Shown one piece after another: positions 6,224 through 6,708 of a DNA stretch of 6,708 nt (position 1 is its first letter; the number at the start of each line of letters is the position of its first letter). The DNA lies in contig CAZBXB010000036.1 in the NCBI GenBank assembly GCA_964496075.1, positions 1 through 6,708 of the forward strand. The letters are read 5' to 3'. The notes under the pieces are model-generated. The model did no database searches. It saw only the letters and a program-made list of their open reading frames with translations, and was not told the origin of the DNA. Origin of the DNA: UBA1372 sp964496075. Its GTDB lineage: Bacteria > Patescibacteriota > Microgenomatia > UBA12405. The position numbers and the translations under genes were made by a program.

Positions 6224-6708
6224 ATGCCAACTTCTCTCAACTTTAGCACCATCAAACAACGCCTGCTTAGAAAATCAAAAAGTCAAAGTTATCTTACAGT
6301 CGATGATGTCTTGGAACAAGTACCTCAACCTCAAAACTATACTGACGAACTTGATGCTCTTTTTGTCTACATTTTTGACAAAAATATTGATGTTTTTGAC
6401 AAAATTACTGCCGATGACGAAACTCCAGCCACTACCACCAAAGGTGCTAAGACCCAAAAATTACTTGGTATTCTAAATCCCAAAACCGGCGTCGATTCAG
6501 TCAGGATGTATCTAAAGGAAATCGGCAAAGTCGATCTGCTTACCTTTGATCTGGAAATAAAATTAGCCAAAGCTATCGAAGGGGGCTCTCAGTCTGCCAG
6601 AGACCACTTAATTTCAGCCAACTTAAGGTTAGTTGTTTCTATTGCCAAGAAATATATTGGTCGAGGTTTGTCGTTTTTAGATTTAGTTCAGGAAGGTAAT
6701 CAAGGTTT
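6224..6708 (+). CDS. rpoD: Primary sigma factor RpoD/SigA, N-terminal part (3' end outside window)
   Basis: The first 161 residues of the housekeeping sigma-70 factor, which directs RNA polymerase to promoters, are present; the frame runs off the window edge. Residues about 23-60 (YLTVDDVLEQVP... through NIDVFDK) match region 1.1, the autoinhibitory domain specific to primary sigmas. An acidic/Thr-rich linker follows (61-75). DSVRMYLKEIGKVDLLT (91-107) is region 1.2, and ARDHLISANLRLVVSIAKKYIGRGLSFLDLVQEGNQG, read in pieces from 125 to 161, is region 2.1-2.2, the core-binding part. The presence of region 1.1 separates it from alternative sigmas. Only one ATG (6224) fits. No Shine-Dalgarno sequence lies in the 11 bases between the -10-like box and the ATG. 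Its position directly after dnaG reproduces the conserved dnaG-rpoD order of many bacteria. Confidence 0.95.
   Translation, partial: MPTSLNFSTIKQRLLRKSKSQSYLTVDDVLEQVPQPQNYTDELDALFVYIFDKNIDVFDKITADDETPATTTKGAKTQKLLGILNPKTGVDSVRMYLKEIGKVDLLTFDLEIKLAKAIEGGSQSARDHLISANLRLVVSIAKKYIGRGLSFLDLVQEGNQG

Overview
The window looks like chromosomal DNA of a small-genome bacterium, most likely of the candidate phyla radiation (Patescibacteria, possibly Microgenomates). This is an inference. It rests on the A+T-rich gene set with very short intergenic gaps, start codons placed directly behind -10-like boxes with almost no Shine-Dalgarno signal, A+T-rich intergenic repeats built on AAAATTTAG/TTTAGAATTT, and a tyrosine recombinase whose usual HxxR box reads NDLR. 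It also rests on a conjugation-type ATPase standing without any other secretion gene. The standard genetic code fits: conserved glycines in DnaG are all GGN codons and no reading frame needs an internal TGA.

Layout: 1-342 (+) is the 3' end of a tyrosine recombinase. It converges, after 23 bp, on a two-gene minus-strand unit. That unit is a 120-residue charged protein (3042-2680) followed, with a 17-bp overlap, by a 776-residue membrane-anchored TraD/VirD4/VirB4-type ATPase (2696-366). A 56-bp divergent promoter region (3043-3098) separates this unit from a 378-residue multi-pass membrane protein (3099-4235, +) that I cannot assign. A 163-bp A+T-rich repeat-bearing gap (4236-4398) follows. Then come dnaG (4399-6177, GTG start) and, 46 bp later, the 5' part of the primary sigma factor gene (6224 to the window edge).

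How the genes fit together: dnaG and the sigma factor form the classic replication/transcription pair of the bacterial macromolecular-synthesis locus, here without rpsU immediately upstream and with a probable separate promoter for the sigma gene. The ATPase and its overlapping small partner look like one translational unit, probably acting at the membrane on DNA or on a surface or secretion apparatus encoded elsewhere. The divergent membrane protein may be co-controlled with them through the shared promoter region.

The main points for follow-up are the recurrent short-leader (possibly leaderless) promoter architecture, the orphan ATPase plus small partner, the NxxR recombinase, a YidC-like stretch in the unknown membrane protein, and the recurring A+T-rich intergenic repeats. 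I did not find a CRISPR array, tRNA, rRNA, insertion sequence or a clear defence system.
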